A DNA stretch of 64,000 nt, from contig SADC01000173.1 of assembly GCA_004194705.1 (NCBI GenBank), positions 45,371 to 109,370 on the forward strand, given 5' to 3'. This document shows positions 46,264-58,100 of this stretch, one piece after another. The notes beneath the pieces were generated by a model that was not told where the DNA came from, did no database searches, and saw only the letters and a list, made by a program, of their open reading frames with translations. Positions within the stretch are counted from its first letter, which is position 1; the number at the start of each line of letters is the position of its first letter. This DNA is from Ditylenchus dipsaci (lineage: Eukaryota; Nematoda; Chromadorea; Rhabditida; Anguinidae). A program made the position numbers and the translations under genes.

Positions 46264-46625
46264 TAATGTGTCTTTTGGCTGAAAAGTGCAGCCTTTTTTT
46301 TTCAGTCCGAGCAGCAAGTATATTAGCAATTTTTTTAAAATGTAACTAATGTACCCTGCTCTTCTAATTTCTAACAGCGTATTTTTTGTTGCAACATCTT
46401 CGCAAAAACTAGCAGAGGCGCTTCGAAATATGAAGCAACTCGGAAAAATTATTTGATTTAGACTTTTACCTTTTTGTGCTGAATTTCAAGAAGATTTTGC
46501 AACAAATGTTACGCTGCTAGAAACGAGAAGAGTAGGGCTAAATGATGGTGTTATCACTTTAAAAATATTGCTAATATACTTGCTGCTGTGACTAAAAGAA
46601 AAAAGGCACTTTTCAGCCAAAAAAA

Positions 46626-46866
46626 GTTCTGTTAGTATCGTTTTTTATCTAAGATTCAGGGTTTTAAAATAAGCTATTGACAATTAATGTCTGATGAAAA
46701 AAAAATTCAGATAAAATGCCCAGTCTGACACTAAAAGGGGAGTTGGAAATTTTTCGGCTTGAGTGTCAGACTGGACATTTTCATCATTTTTGTATTCAAA
46801 TGTTGATTATCAATAGCTCATTTTGAAGCCCTCAACCTCAGCTACAAAATGATAGTTACAGAGTTT
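46626..46866. repeat. Inverted repeat related to the 16781-17221 interior
   Basis: Arms share ATTTTGTAGCT-like and TATTGACAA text and AGTGTCAGACTGG words. The motif TAAGATTCAGGG also occurs in the PIF-like element at about 16900. The flank 46867-47784 has no supported gene; a GCCTAAGCCCGG (TTAGGC-type) word lies at 47482. Confidence 0.5.
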
Positions 46867-47784
46867 TTTTTTCTCAATACTGAAAAAAGAACAACCAAAA
46901 AATGAGCGCCGAAAATGTATGGCCGAAAAATGTGCTAAACCCAAAAAATAAGGATCCCTGTTTATTCTCTTTTTTCTTTAATCCTCCTGTTGGTTTTTCT
47001 TCAAAATTGAAGTACAATTTTTTTGGCTCAAATTTTGACGCTCCTCGTTTTTGGAAAAGGCGGAACAAAAATTTGTGCCAAAACAAAATTTAAAAGTGAT
47101 TATTGTCTCAAAATTTCAGGGAACCTATGCGAAACATACAGTCTACTCTCGATTTAGTGCAACCTAAAAAGTTTGTTCCCTCCTAGGCTCATACGACTTT
47201 TCACCTCAATTTTCGAAGTTTTTGCCGAATTATATTGAATTGTCAGTCTATTCGGAAAAATTGCGAGGATTTCGACTTTGCCGCTCGTTTTTGTGGACAG
47301 CACCTCAAGTGCACCCCCTCTGCAAAGAGTATGAGCTCTCTAAGCCTTAATATTCTAAGAGAAAGGCCTCCTTTTCAATTTTTTAACTGAAATTTTAAAA
47401 TTGAATTTTTTTGCAAAGTCCAGACCATCGCCCCGGCACCGCCTCACGCCCCGAGTGTTTCAGACGATCGCCCCGGCAACGCCTTAAGCCTAAGCCCGGG
47501 ACCCATCACTGGTCCCGTCCCGCCATCATCTGTACTCTTTGGGGGTGTACGGCTAGAGATCTCATACTCTTTGGGGGAGGAGGGTGCACTCGGGGTTTTA
47601 CGGTTTTTGGAAAATAGCAACAGTTTTGTCGAAAACACCCTGGCCTCTCGATCTATTGTACCCTTTTTTAAATAACGATTTTCGGGTTGTTCTAAATCGA
47701 GAATAAACTGGAATCAAGAAATACAATAGTGAGGAATCTTTATTTTTTGTCGCTCAAAGTAGATAGCGGCAATTTTCCGGATGA

Positions 47785-50700
47785 CTAACCCAAGGTTTCC
47801 AACATCTCCTCCACCATTGCAATGTGTGGACTAGCAATGCAACTAGGCGCATCCTCCACTTTGTAAGTCCTTTCCAGCGATTCACACCGTTTTAGTTCCA
47901 AAGCGCAGGCACTCACACATCCAATAAACTGAAAATGAGAAAAGTTTGACAAACTGGAATTTTTTTATAAATTTTGGACGAAATTTATAGATTCAGCAGC
48001 ACCTTTTGAAGTTCAATTCAATTGACAAATTTCTGGGAAAGTTACATTTTGACTGATTTTGGCTCAAATGGTCATTTTGGCAGGGGTGAAAAACATCGAA
48101 AATTTACAAGAACAAATTAGTGCCAAATTAGCACTAAGTGCAAATAAGACTCTAAATGCTTATTTAACTTGGTGCTAAATAAGAATTTTTAGCACTTTTT
48201 AGTGCTAAAAAGTGCTATATAGTACCGAATGCAGTTCCCTGGTTTTCGCCTTCAAGACAACTACAAATCTTTTTCAAAAAGTACAGATCGTGGTCCTGAG
48301 TCAGGACTCTTGACTTTAACTTATTCTTTCAAAACTAGCTTACTTGACTGGCATGACGAGTGAATTCAACACCTAAACTTTAAATTATACGTTTTTTTCT
48401 TGAATTTTTCCTAAATTAACAGTCTTCCGCTATAAGGATTTAATTAGGAGTCTGAACAAATTCTCCATAATTTCTCGAAAAATAAGAAAATAGGAAACAT
48501 GAATTTCCGGTTCACAACAACCAAAAATAAATACTGGCAATATTTTTGGCTATATTATTTTTTAAAAAATTGGAAGTGAGCAACAAAATTTGTTTCAAAA
48601 ATCATTTGAAAGCCAATGATTATTATTAAAGGAGGGGGAAAAGCCATTTAGCTTTGAAAAAGTGGCCTCGTACTACCGAGTCGGTAGCGCAGTGCGTAAG
48701 CGTTTGTTTTTTTTGGACCAAAATGGTGTGCAGGTTCGATCCTACGTGGTGGCATGCTAATTATTTTGGATTGTTTGACCAATTTTAGAAATAGTTAGAC
48801 TTTTTTGACGCAAGATTCGGAATCAGCGATTCAAATTACTTCTAGAACTGGTCGAACCAGCCGAAATAATTAGCATGCCACCACGTGGGATCGAACTTGT
48901 GCACTCTTTTTTGACCATAAAACACAAACGCTTACGCACTGCGGTACCGAGGCCACTTTTTCAAACCTAAATGGTTTTTCCCCTCCTTTAAATCATCATA
49001 TTTCGTTGTAAGTCAAAATTTTTCTTTGAATTCCACTGTTCTTGTTTGGGTACAAACCGTTTAATCGCCCGCAAAATTGATCGCCAGCATATTAAGACTA
49101 GTTTTCAGATCTCGATTTTAATGAAAAAAAAATTAAGTTTTTGTACCAAATTGTATCCCTGAATGTCAGCTACATTTAGGTAGTAAAACTTTTAGGAAAA
49201 CTGAAAAACTTTAAATCTAAACTTCAAAAAGCGCTCACTCAGTGATAAAAAAACATGTCGGAAATCAACGAGTGAGCGCTTTTTGAAGTTTAGATCCAAA
49301 GTTTCTCAGTTTTTCATGAAGTTTTATTACCAAAATGTTGCTAATATTAAGAGCTACCTTTTGGTAATCAAATTTCTAGAAAAATTAAGATCTGAAAACT
49401 AGTCTTAATATGCTGGCGATCAATTTTGTGGGCGATCAAAAGGCTCGTGCCCTCTTATTTTTCCAACTTTTCACAACTTTCAGCAAGGAAAAAGCACCTA
49501 AAAAACTTGCCTTCGTGCTTCAACTGCGGCAGAACACAATTTTTGGTGGTTTCACAAGAGCGCACAACAGCTTTGGCACTGATTTCCAATTCTCGTCTAA
49601 AACGAACCTTTGTGCAACTTGTCAATATAATTGCAATACTACTTAATTGAAGTGTATCTGAAGCAGTGCCTAGTTGTTGGACAGCATTGCGGAATGTGGA
49701 CAACTGGACATTGCAGTCATGCAGAAGCTATATGCGAAAAAATTTAAAAAAATTCGTCAAAACTACTAAATTTAATTTTTATATAATGTTTTAGAGTGGT
49801 TATTGTTCAAATTCCATATTGACATTTCTATTAATTTTTGTCCTAATTTTAATACTTTTTAGCATTACCGCATTTCCTCTAATAGAGCCATCCCCCCCCC
49901 CCTAAATTCAAAAAATGTGTTCGTGGCATTGTGTTTTCACCGATTTTTTGATTACTTTTCTCAGGCAAAATACCACCCATTTCGTAGCTCATCTCACTGT
50001 CTACAAAATGGGTGGTAACTTGCCTGAGACCAGTTATCAAAAGTTGGGTCAAAACACAGTGCCAAGAACTCGATTTTGAATCATAGGGGGATGGCTGAAT
50101 CAGAGGAAATACGGTATCATGTAGCCCAATATATCACCTTTCTAACAGGCTTTTAGACTATTAATTAATGATTTGAAAAATATAAATATGTATGGCTTGA
50201 ATGAGTGAAGTAACTTTCAATTTTCTGTTATTTTTTTAAACCCTAAATCTCTACATTTCTGTATCATTTAGTCGAGTTTGATAGCTAGTTAGAAAAATGC
50301 TGGGGTAAATGATAGTTAGGGCTGTCAAACGTTTGAAATTTTGGAATGTTCGATTCGACAACCCTAACGATAATACTAAAACTTTTAAAAAATTAGTACA
50401 AAAATTAAGAGAAAATACCAAAAAAAATAATAATTAGTTTTTTTCGAATCCTTAAAAATCTTGAAATTGTCATTCAAAGGTGGTCTTTCTGATAAGTTAG
50501 TCAAAAAAGAGATATGTAGTTTTTTTTCCGTCCCAGAGAGGCATGATTATTAGAGAAAATTTATAAAAAAAATGTTTTTTTCACAAATCTCCTTTTTGGC
50601 GAATCTCCCAAACCCAAAAAGCCCTACCTCTTGCAACTTCCTGACACTGGACAAAGAGTGTTGCCGCAGTTTGGCCGTCATGCTAGCCGCCCTCCACTCA

Positions 50701-50936
50701 AGAAGCGGCTCAGCTGGGCACAGTTTGTGGCACGTGTTGAGTGAGCTATATGTTTCGTTGCTGAAAACTGCCTCTTGTTGAACTTGAACAATTATTGGTG
50801 GGCAGGAGTTCTGGATAATTGCTTTTCTGTTCAATTTGATCTGCTGGATCTGATCGAAGAAAATGGTCCGAATCCTCGGTTGAATAGGAGCTAGTTTTGG
50901 AGTAATTAGCCGTTTTGTTGGACAAATAGATAGCTA
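47785..50936 (-). CDS. Small protein of unknown function (exons on minus strand)
   Basis: Three minus-strand segments look coding. About 50936-50628 ends MTAKLRQHSLSSVRKLQE at donor GAG|GTAGGG. 49727 to about 49650 has acceptor atatag and begins LLHDCNVQLSTFRNAVQQLG. 47928-47785 has acceptor ttttcag, contains FIGCVSACALELKRCESLER, and ends EEMLETLG with TAG. Spacing of hydrophobic and charged residues suggests short helices or a coiled coil. I do not recognise the family. The 5' segment is open in two frames, so the start is uncertain, and the donor of the middle exon is unclear. The long second intron holds a facing-tRNA element and a long inverted repeat. Evidence is splice signals and codon-like composition only. 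Confidence 0.5.
48630..48990. mobile_element. Facing-tRNA palindromic element, copy 4
   Basis: AAAAGCCATTTAGCTTTGAA, box A-like GTAGCGCAGTGCGTAAGCG, box B GGTTCGATCCT, GTGGTGGCATGC; all inverted on the right (CCACGTGGGATCGAACTTG). Core TTTTTTGACGCAAGATTCGG. It lies in an intron of the 47.8-50.9 kb gene. Confidence 0.8.
49077..49436. repeat. Inverted repeat
   Basis: ATCGCCAGCATATTAAGACT is answered by AGTCTTAATATGCTGGCGAT, with inner arms sharing AAAGCGCTCACTC. It lies in the same intron. Confidence 0.7.
49868..50113. mobile_element. CCGTATTTCC MITE, AGAGCCATCC subtype
   Basis: The left end retains CGCATTTCCTCTAATAGAGC and the right end TCAGAGGAAATACGG, TA-flanked. Inner arms share AACTTGCCTGAGA-like text also seen at 27170-27240 and 39280-39350. 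Confidence 0.65.
50313..50367. mobile_element. Minimal hAT-like element (about 55 bp)
   Basis: TAGGGCTGTC and GACAACCCTA ends around CAAACGTTTGAAATTTTG. 8-bp flanks ATGATAGT / ACGATAAT match at 6 of 8. Tentative. Confidence 0.4.
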
Positions 50937-51274
50937 CCAAATTTAAAATTCAATAGGTTAAAATCACAAAATCAGTTTGTAGTTACAGAATGGTCGAACA
51001 ACTATTTCTGGCATGTTTTTGACTGAAAATATAGCATAGACGCAAGCTTAGGTGCGCCTCACTTAAAATGCAGACACACGGACACACACACACACTTGCT
51101 TATTGCGAGAACAGCAAGCACGCCCCTTGTGCTCTTTAGCAGTAAAAGACAGCAAAGAGAAGATTAATGCAGTGGCAGAGATGCTGGATAATAACGATGA
51201 AAATAGTGCTAGCTAGCAGCTACACAGTCCTAATTGCAAATGTGGATATATAACTTCAAGTTTTTGAAACTACA

Positions 51275-51515
51275 GTCAAACCCCGATTTAACGACCCCCA
51301 CCTCAAGTTTGTTCCCACCTATGGTCCGACACTTTTTTAACCCCATTTTTGAAATAATTTATCGATCCTGTTTTGACAGTCTGGTCGCAAATATCGTAAG
51401 GATTCCGATTTTGTCGATCGTTTTTCAAAAACCTAAAGTTTTCACTTTAAAAAATCGAACCCTCGATTTAACGACCCCTTTTGAAAATTAGAGGATCGTT
51501 AAATCGAGTTTTGAT
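51275..51515. repeat. Partial mariner-family element
   Basis: CAGTCAAACCCCGATTTAAC start and GATCGTTAAATCGAGTTTTG, but the outer right end is missing. Shares GACAGTCTGGTCGC with the 32156 copy. Confidence 0.55.
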
Positions 51516-51799
51516 TTTTTAATGGCGAAAACTCTAGATTTCTGATCCAGAATTGAGGTAAAAAGCAAATTAGTTTTGTACATTTAACAGTACAAGTTGA
51601 CTTTCTAGACATATCCTTCGATTTCTCATATGGCATTTGACATTTCAGCAACGCCAGCTACAAGTGCAGGAGTGGAAAGACTATTCAGTATCATAGCCAT
51701 GCTCTCTTCAAGAAGAAAGACTCCAATAGGACCAATTTTACTAAGTAGCAAAACAATGCTTGTTTTAAATGGTCATCTTATAAAATATGATAAAAAGTA

Positions 51800-52165
51800 G
51801 GGTTGGTTGATTGGTAATTACCCGAAAAATACTTTTCCGGCCTTATTTTCGTAATTACTTCGGGTAATTACCCGAAATCACCCGGGTAATTACCCAGAGA
51901 AATACTTTTTCCGGAGAATTACCAACCTTAATAAAAGACATAATTTAGAATTTTGCTGTTTTCTTACAAAATATAATTCTATGACAAACATAAATTTAAC
52001 AGGAAAAAGTATTTTGACAGTGAAGCGTTAGCTGGCGCCGACGGTGGCGCCGCCGGCGGCGGTAGCGGCAAAGCAGCGGCGGTGGCGGCGGCGGCGAAAT
52101 TTAGCAACATTTTTACGCCGCCGGCGGTGGCGGCGGCGGTTTTTCAGAGGCGTCCAACTATGATC
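51800..52165. repeat. GGTAATTACCCG and GGCGGC word tracts
   Basis: 51800-51930: TAGGGTTGGT ... ACCAACCTTA ends around GGTAATTACCCGAAATCACC words; an AT-rich flanking ATAAAA on both sides hints at an hAT duplication. 52035-52140: GGCGGTGGCGGCGGC and GCGCCGCCGGCGGC words. No gene. Confidence 0.5.
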
Positions 52166-52489
52166 TAGATATTTTCTCAACAACCCAGATAGCGCTCGTG
52201 CACTTGGGCTTTTACGTTTTTATGCCTTTTAATGATTTTATAATTTTTATATCTACTTAAACAATAGGTGATAATGATTTTCAATGAAAAAATGAGAAAA
52301 GTACAAAAATAGCTCTACACTATATAATGACCATCTAAAGTGTGCTCATTGTGAGCTGTAATTGTGCTTTTAACATTTTTTCATTGAAAGTCATTATCAC
52401 CATATTGTTTAAGTAGATATAAAAATTATGCAATCATTAAAAAGCATAAAAACACTACAAAAAATGGATAGAACAAAAGTAAATAAAAA

Positions 52490-52565
52490 GCGTCCATGCG
52501 GGTTCGAACTCGAGAGGGTACTCGAGCACAGAGCGATTAACCACTAGACTACTGAATCACACATA
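52490..52565 (-). repeat. tRNA-like sequence (SINE head or pseudo-tRNA)
   Basis: On the minus strand, box A-like TAGTCTAGTGGTTAATCGC and box B GAGTTCGAACCCGC are spaced as in a tRNA of the D/E/G type, but the acceptor stem does not pair convincingly. A degraded copy with ACGATTAACCACTAGACTAC lies at about 54278-54300. It marks the repeat-unit boundary of the tandem duplication. Confidence 0.5.
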
Positions 52566-52734
52566 TACGAGGGTGATTATTAGATATATTTGCTGAACAA
52601 TTTTACTGAACTTTCAAAAGAATTTCCATCTCCACAATCGACTTTTCCGCGAAAAAGGATCTTTATGTCAAATAAGCATTTAGGATTCTCTATCGAATGT
52701 CTTATAGGGTTTTTCCAAATCGCATTGTCACTAC

Positions 52735-53124
52735 TAGAGCTGTGCATCGGGATTTCGGGATTTTACTTTCTAACACATTTTCGACCCACTTTTTGACGGA
52801 AATTAATAGCTAAAAATTTTAGACGCTATATGCTACTTTTTATTCCTCTATCGATTGGTTCTTTTAGTTTTTCTGTTTTGTATGAAAATTTTGACCTGCA
52901 ACCATGAATCCCGAAATCGACAATCGGGATCCCGAAATCCTCAATTTCGGGATTCATGGTTGCAGGTCAAAAATTTTCATACAAAACAGAAAAAGTAAAA
53001 AACCAATCGATAAAGAAATAAAAAGTAGCATATAGCTTCTTAAATTTTCAGCCACCAATTTCCGTCATAGAGTAGGTCAAAAACGCATTTGAAGCTAAAT
53101 CCCGAAATCCGATGCACAGCTCTA
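52735..53124. mobile_element. hAT-like palindrome, TCGGGATTTCGGG word (copy A)
   Basis: Ends TAGAGCTGTGCATCGG and CGATGCACAGCTCTA, flanked by GTCACTAC / GTAACTAC (7 of 8). Near-complete palindrome with centre words AATCGGGATCCCGAAATC. Confidence 0.85.
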
Positions 53125-53235
53125 GTAACTACCATATGTTCCCTTGTTATTTTAAAAAAAATGTGGAAAGGCACACAAATCCTAACAATCTTCAACTGCC
53201 GCTAATCACCTGTTTTAGAAAACATTGCAAAAAAT

Positions 53236-54006
53236 TAGAGATGAAGACAGGACAGGATCCTGTCCTGGTCCTGGTCCGTCCTGTTCGAAATTTATAAATA
53301 AAACAAAATCCTGGTCCTGGTCCTGGTCAAATTAAAAAATCCTGGTCCTGGTATTTCGGCCAATCCTGGTGGTCGAATTTGGTAAATATACCGTATTTAC
53401 TGTATTAAGTCCCATGGGGAGTTATTTTTAAACCTCTAAAAAATCGAAAAATTTTGAGGTCGATTTCGAGATTTTGGGGTGCTCAACCAAAACCTGAAAG
53501 TGTAATCAGATAAATTCGCGGCAACTAAGAAAACGCAAAAAACGGATTTGCGAAATGTTCGCTCTAGGCTGAGATATTAGGTCCGTAGAGTGGGGACTTA
53601 TTAGAGGGTGGGTAGTTAATACAGTAAATACGGTAAATGGTATTTTTTCCGAAATGTCATATTGAAACGAATTTTGATCGAAATTACCTTTGCATTTTTT
53701 ACTCGGGTATTTTCATTCATTCATTTGGAATACAATCTGTTATTCTAAAGTGTTGATTTCTGCAATTTCTGGACATTAAGTTTCTCATTGTTTACTGGAT
53801 GTAATGAATGTAGAAAAATGTCAATAAAATTTTGCTGACAGTTTAAACCGGATTTCTGGAATTTAACGAAAATCCTGGTTTTTGGACCAGGATCCCGACC
53901 AGGATCCTGGTTTTTTAAAATTTCTAATCCTGGTCCTGATCCTGGTCTTGGACAGACCATAAAATCCTGTCCTGAAATCCGTCCTGGTCCCGTTTCTTCA
54001 TCTCTA
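53236..54006. mobile_element. hAT-like element, CCTGGTCCTGG word-filled
   Basis: Ends TAGAGATGAAGA and TCTTCATCTCTA; perfect 8-bp duplication CAAAAAAT at 53228-53235 and 54007-54014. Both subterminal zones are CCTGGTCCTGGTC words. A CCGTATTTAC element (53391-53633) is nested inside. Unit B of the surrounding duplication keeps the empty site. Confidence 0.9.
53391..53633. mobile_element. CCGTATTTCC-family MITE nested in the hAT-like element
   Basis: TA-flanked; CCGTATTTACTGTATTAAGT and TTAATACAGTAAATACGG, with CCCATGGGG next to the left end. Confidence 0.8.
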
Positions 54007-54481
54007 CAAAAAATACAAAAAAAACAAAAAAAAAAGTTTATGTCAGGGATAATAAAAAAGTTAACACTTTACTAATCATAACCGAAAAACAGACTCTCAA
54101 AAACGATACTTTTTGAGAAGGAAATCTCGAAGTAAATTTTCAAACTAATCAAAAAAAATGCCGTAATGTTTTTCGTTTGTAGTTGGTAGAAAAACAATTG
54201 CAAGAATCGGTAAAAAAAATCATGTAGAATAATGCAGCTCGAATTCCTCCACTAAACCGGCCTCATTACACGAGCGCAGAACGATTAACCACTAGACTAC
54301 CAAAGCACACATTCATTATGGTGATTATTAGACATATTTGCTGAACAATTTTACTGAACTTTCAAACGCATCTTCACCCCCAAAATTGACTTTCCCTCAG
54401 AGAAGGATCTTTATGTCAAATAAGCATTTTGGATTCTCTATCGAATGTCATATAGGGTTTTCCAAATCGCATTGTCACTAC

Positions 54482-54872
54482 TAGAGCTGTCATCGGGATT
54501 TCGGGATTTTACTTTCTAACACATTTTCGACCCACTTTTGACGGAAATTAATAGCTAAAAATTTTAGACGCTATATGCTACTTTTTATTCCTCTATCGAT
54601 TGGTTCTTTTAGTTTTTCTGTTTTGTATGAAAATTTTTGACCTGCAACCATGAATCCCGAAATCGACAAATCGGGATCCCGAAATCCTCATTTCGGGATT
54701 CATGGTTGCAGGTCAAAAATTTTCATACAAAACAGAAAAAGTAAAAAAACCAATCGATAAAGAAATAAAAAGTAGCATATAGCTTCTTAAATTTTCAGCC
54801 ACCAATTTCCGTCATAGAGTAGGTCAAAAACGCATTTGAAGCTAAATCCCGAAATCCCGATGCACAGCTCTA
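54482..54872. mobile_element. hAT-like palindrome, copy B of 52735-53124
   Basis: Same element, same flanks GTCACTAC / GTAACTAC; it was copied by the tandem duplication rather than by independent insertion. Confidence 0.85.
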
Positions 54873-55127
54873 GTAACTACCATATGTTCCCTTGTTATAT
54901 AAAAAAAATTGCCTCTTGGCCGCATTTAAGTGAAAAGGCACATCAACCAAACCAAACTTCAACTGCCCCTAATCACCTGTTTGAGAAAAATCGCAAAAAT
55001 ACAAAAAAAGTTTATTCGGATGGATGAAACGTCTGACGAAGAATGTGAAATTGCAGAAACAAACAATTTACGCTACTGTCTGAATATTTAAGGAAGCATA
55101 GTCAAAGATAACGCCTGCCATCAGGTG

Positions 55128-58100
55128 CTGCAGAATTGAGTTGTGTTCATCTTTTCGGGATCCGTCCAAGAAGGTCCGTAGATTGTGGATTTAGTCTCAG
55201 CTTCTTTGGTCCCTTTGTCTTCTGTTTTTTTTGCTTCTGAGCTTCTTTCCATTCCTGGTCGGTGTGAGCTAGTCTCTGTCTCTCTGTTCGTCGTTTCTCT
55301 TACATGCCGATTGGCAAGTTTTCATCCTCATCTTCAGAGCCTTCGCCAGGGGATAAGTAGCCTGAAAATAAAAAAAGTTAATACTTTACTCATCATAACC
55401 GAAAAACAGACTCTCAAAAACGATACTTTTTGAGAAGAAAATCTCGAAGTAAATTTTCAAACTAATCAAAAAAAATGCCGTAAGGTTTTTCTGTGGCCGC
55501 AGAAGTAATTGTAGTTGGTAGAAAAACAATTGCGAGAATTGGTAAAAAAATCATGTAGAATAATACAACTCGAATCCTCCACTAAACCGGCCTCACCCAC
55601 TTGACAGTGACATTGAAGATGTGAAAAAGCCAAAATTTGGCGGAACACAATGGCAAATAACGACCTATGTGGAGTATTGCACTTCTTATTTTGAAATAAG
55701 AAGGCGAACCAACTCCGAACAAGCTCCTAATTAAAGCGGAAACGGTTGATACTCTACTTAATTGTTCTACCCTCAAATTAGAAGTTCGCAAAGAGATGGT
55801 CAACACACAAGCCAGTCATAAAAAAATATGCAGATTTACGTACCGTGCCCAACAAAGAATCCTTCATCCTCTTCATCATCGACTTCTCTTTCTGAAACAA
55901 TAAGATTATTGCTCAATTGATGATGAAACATTCAAAAATCACCTCGTTATCCTCTTCATCCGATTTGCACTCATCTCCATCGCTCGGATCATCTTCCCAA
56001 TCCTAAGAAAAATGGGGAGATAGATTGCAAAATGGGTAAAATCATCTGTACGCAATACCTGATCTGAATCATACTCGTAATCCATGGTCTGGAATAGTTA
56101 GAGAAATTATTGCATAAGAAGAGATAAGACGTGGCAGCACCTTATCTGAAGTAGAGAAAGGACGACGACCAGTTACAAATTTGCTTCTCTTTCGCCAGGT
56201 TCTAAAGTTATATTCCCACAAATACTTGGATTTAAAGCAAAAATATGCACCATACCCATAGTAAGGGTGACGATAATTGTCATGAAACTGAAACAGCTTC
56301 GCCTTCAATCTGTTGATCGGAATAACATCTGGCATTTCACTGGTGGACTTGTGATTTTTCTTCGAGATTTTGAACAAATAGTCGGTGGGCTGAAAAAAGA
56401 ATAAAATTTTATTGGGCCCAGACCTCAGGATATGTTGCTAACCTCAGACATCTGATTTTGGAGAAGAGATTCATAGTCTTCGGGAGCAAGCAAGCACGTC
56501 GATGGATAGGAGCTAGTGTCATTCCTTCTTTAATCTCAAACGGCTTGAAGCGAGAATTGGCAGGCATGGGAAGTGTTGGAGGCGGATCGGACTTTTCAAT
56601 CTTTGGAAGAAATTGATGAAACTTTCGGACATGCGCTTTTTCTTCATCTCTACTTCCTGGAAAAGAAAAAAAATTTAGTCAGCGAAACAGTTTTGGCAAA
56701 CTCACTTCTTCCTGACGACGCTTCTGCTCCTTGCGCTGTTCTTCCTCTCGACGCTTTCGTTCCTTCTCTTCATCTTTCTTCTTCTTGGCTTCTTCTTGTT
56801 CCAGGCGTTTGCGTTCAATTTCCTCCTCCCTCTTGCGCTTGGCCTCCTCTTCCTCACGACGTTTGCGCTCTTCTCTTCTTCCTTTTTCTTTTTGGCTTCT
56901 TCCTGTTCAAGACGTTTGCGTTCGACCTCTTCCTCCTTCTTTCGCTTGGCTTCTTCGTCCTCAAGTCGTTTTCTTTCTTCTCTTCTTCACGCTGCCTAAA
57001 TTAAAAAATTGAGTCTCAATGAAGATTAAGCTAAAGTCTTCGCAGTCCAGGAACCACCACAAAAAGCTTATTTCATTTAGAATTCAGCTATACCCCACTG
57101 CTAAATACCTGCTCCTCTCTTAAGACAGTATACAGGGTTATTCAAAGAAATTGTAACACTTTCAAACTGCCATAACTTTTTATCGGCACGATTCGAAATT
57201 TTGTAAACGCAGATCGACTCAGAATTTCATGGCAATTTTTTGATATATAATGTCAAATCACGATTTTCGCTTGGTCCCCCTGTGGTTTTGGTCTTACCCA
57301 TCCAGAGGCCATCCACAGACCAAGACCAAAACCACAGGGGGGACCAAGCGAAAATCGTGATTTTGACATTATATACCAAAAAAATTGCCATGAAATTCTG
57401 AGTCGATCTGCGTTTACAAAATTTCGAAATCGTGCCGGGATAAAAAGTTATGGCAGTTTGAAAGTGTTACAATTTCTTGAATAACCCTGTACTACAGGGT
57501 GTGTCAGAATTACGCGCACATTGCTCATTCTGTCTTAATTTTTTTATAAGTTATCATTTTAATTCGATTTATGCTGTCTGGATGGTAAATCTCTTCCTTT
57601 AATGCTTTTACGTTTAGATCATGGCTAAAATCAACAATCAAGAGTAGGCAAACCGACTTGTGTGAAGAAGCTCAAACTTGGTCTGGAAGAGATGTTTCAA
57701 ATAATCGACAGTGGGTGTTCCTAAAGTTTGATTTTGTCTCAATTTATCCTTTTCTTATGTTTTCTTGTTGTTTATTATTGTACGAATAAAGATGAATGGT
57801 GAGACTGTGTTATTGATTATAAAAAGCACCGTAATTCTGGAGATTTCCTCGGGTTAAAGTCCCGAAAACGGAAATCGACTGGGCAAGGAGCTACCTCGCC
57901 AAATTTTTCAAAAAAGTGCGCGTAAATCTGACACACCTGTAGATCGATGCTGCCCACTCTGAAGACTGGATCACTATGGAGCAGAGAGACCATGGCTCAT
58001 TGTTTACCATCATGAAAATTTTTTTGTATGACTAAGTAAACAAAAAAAATAATGAACTCTCTGGAGGAGTGTCCAAAATGATGGAGAACATCATAGAAGC

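Larger units (their letters stand above)
52563..55597. repeat. Tandem duplication over the CHAF1A 3' end
   Basis: Unit A (52563-54270, minus the 53236-54006 insertion) and unit B (54309-55597) match along their length, including the hAT-like element at 52735 / 54482 and the block at 54047-54270 / 55371-55597. Unit B contains the last CHAF1A exons; unit A lacks about 340 bp there. Confidence 0.75.

Noticed and set aside
52490..52565. Functional tRNA gene
   Set aside because: A and B boxes are present, but acceptor and anticodon stems do not pair well, and a degraded copy lies in the neighbouring duplicate.
56573..57012. Plus-strand Phe/Leu/Ser-rich open frames
   Set aside because: Complement of the Lys/Glu/Arg KER coiled coil of minus-strand CHAF1A.
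57495..57939. Autonomous mariner transposase
   Set aside because: Only 445 bp, no DDE-type motif or long frame; it is a MITE.
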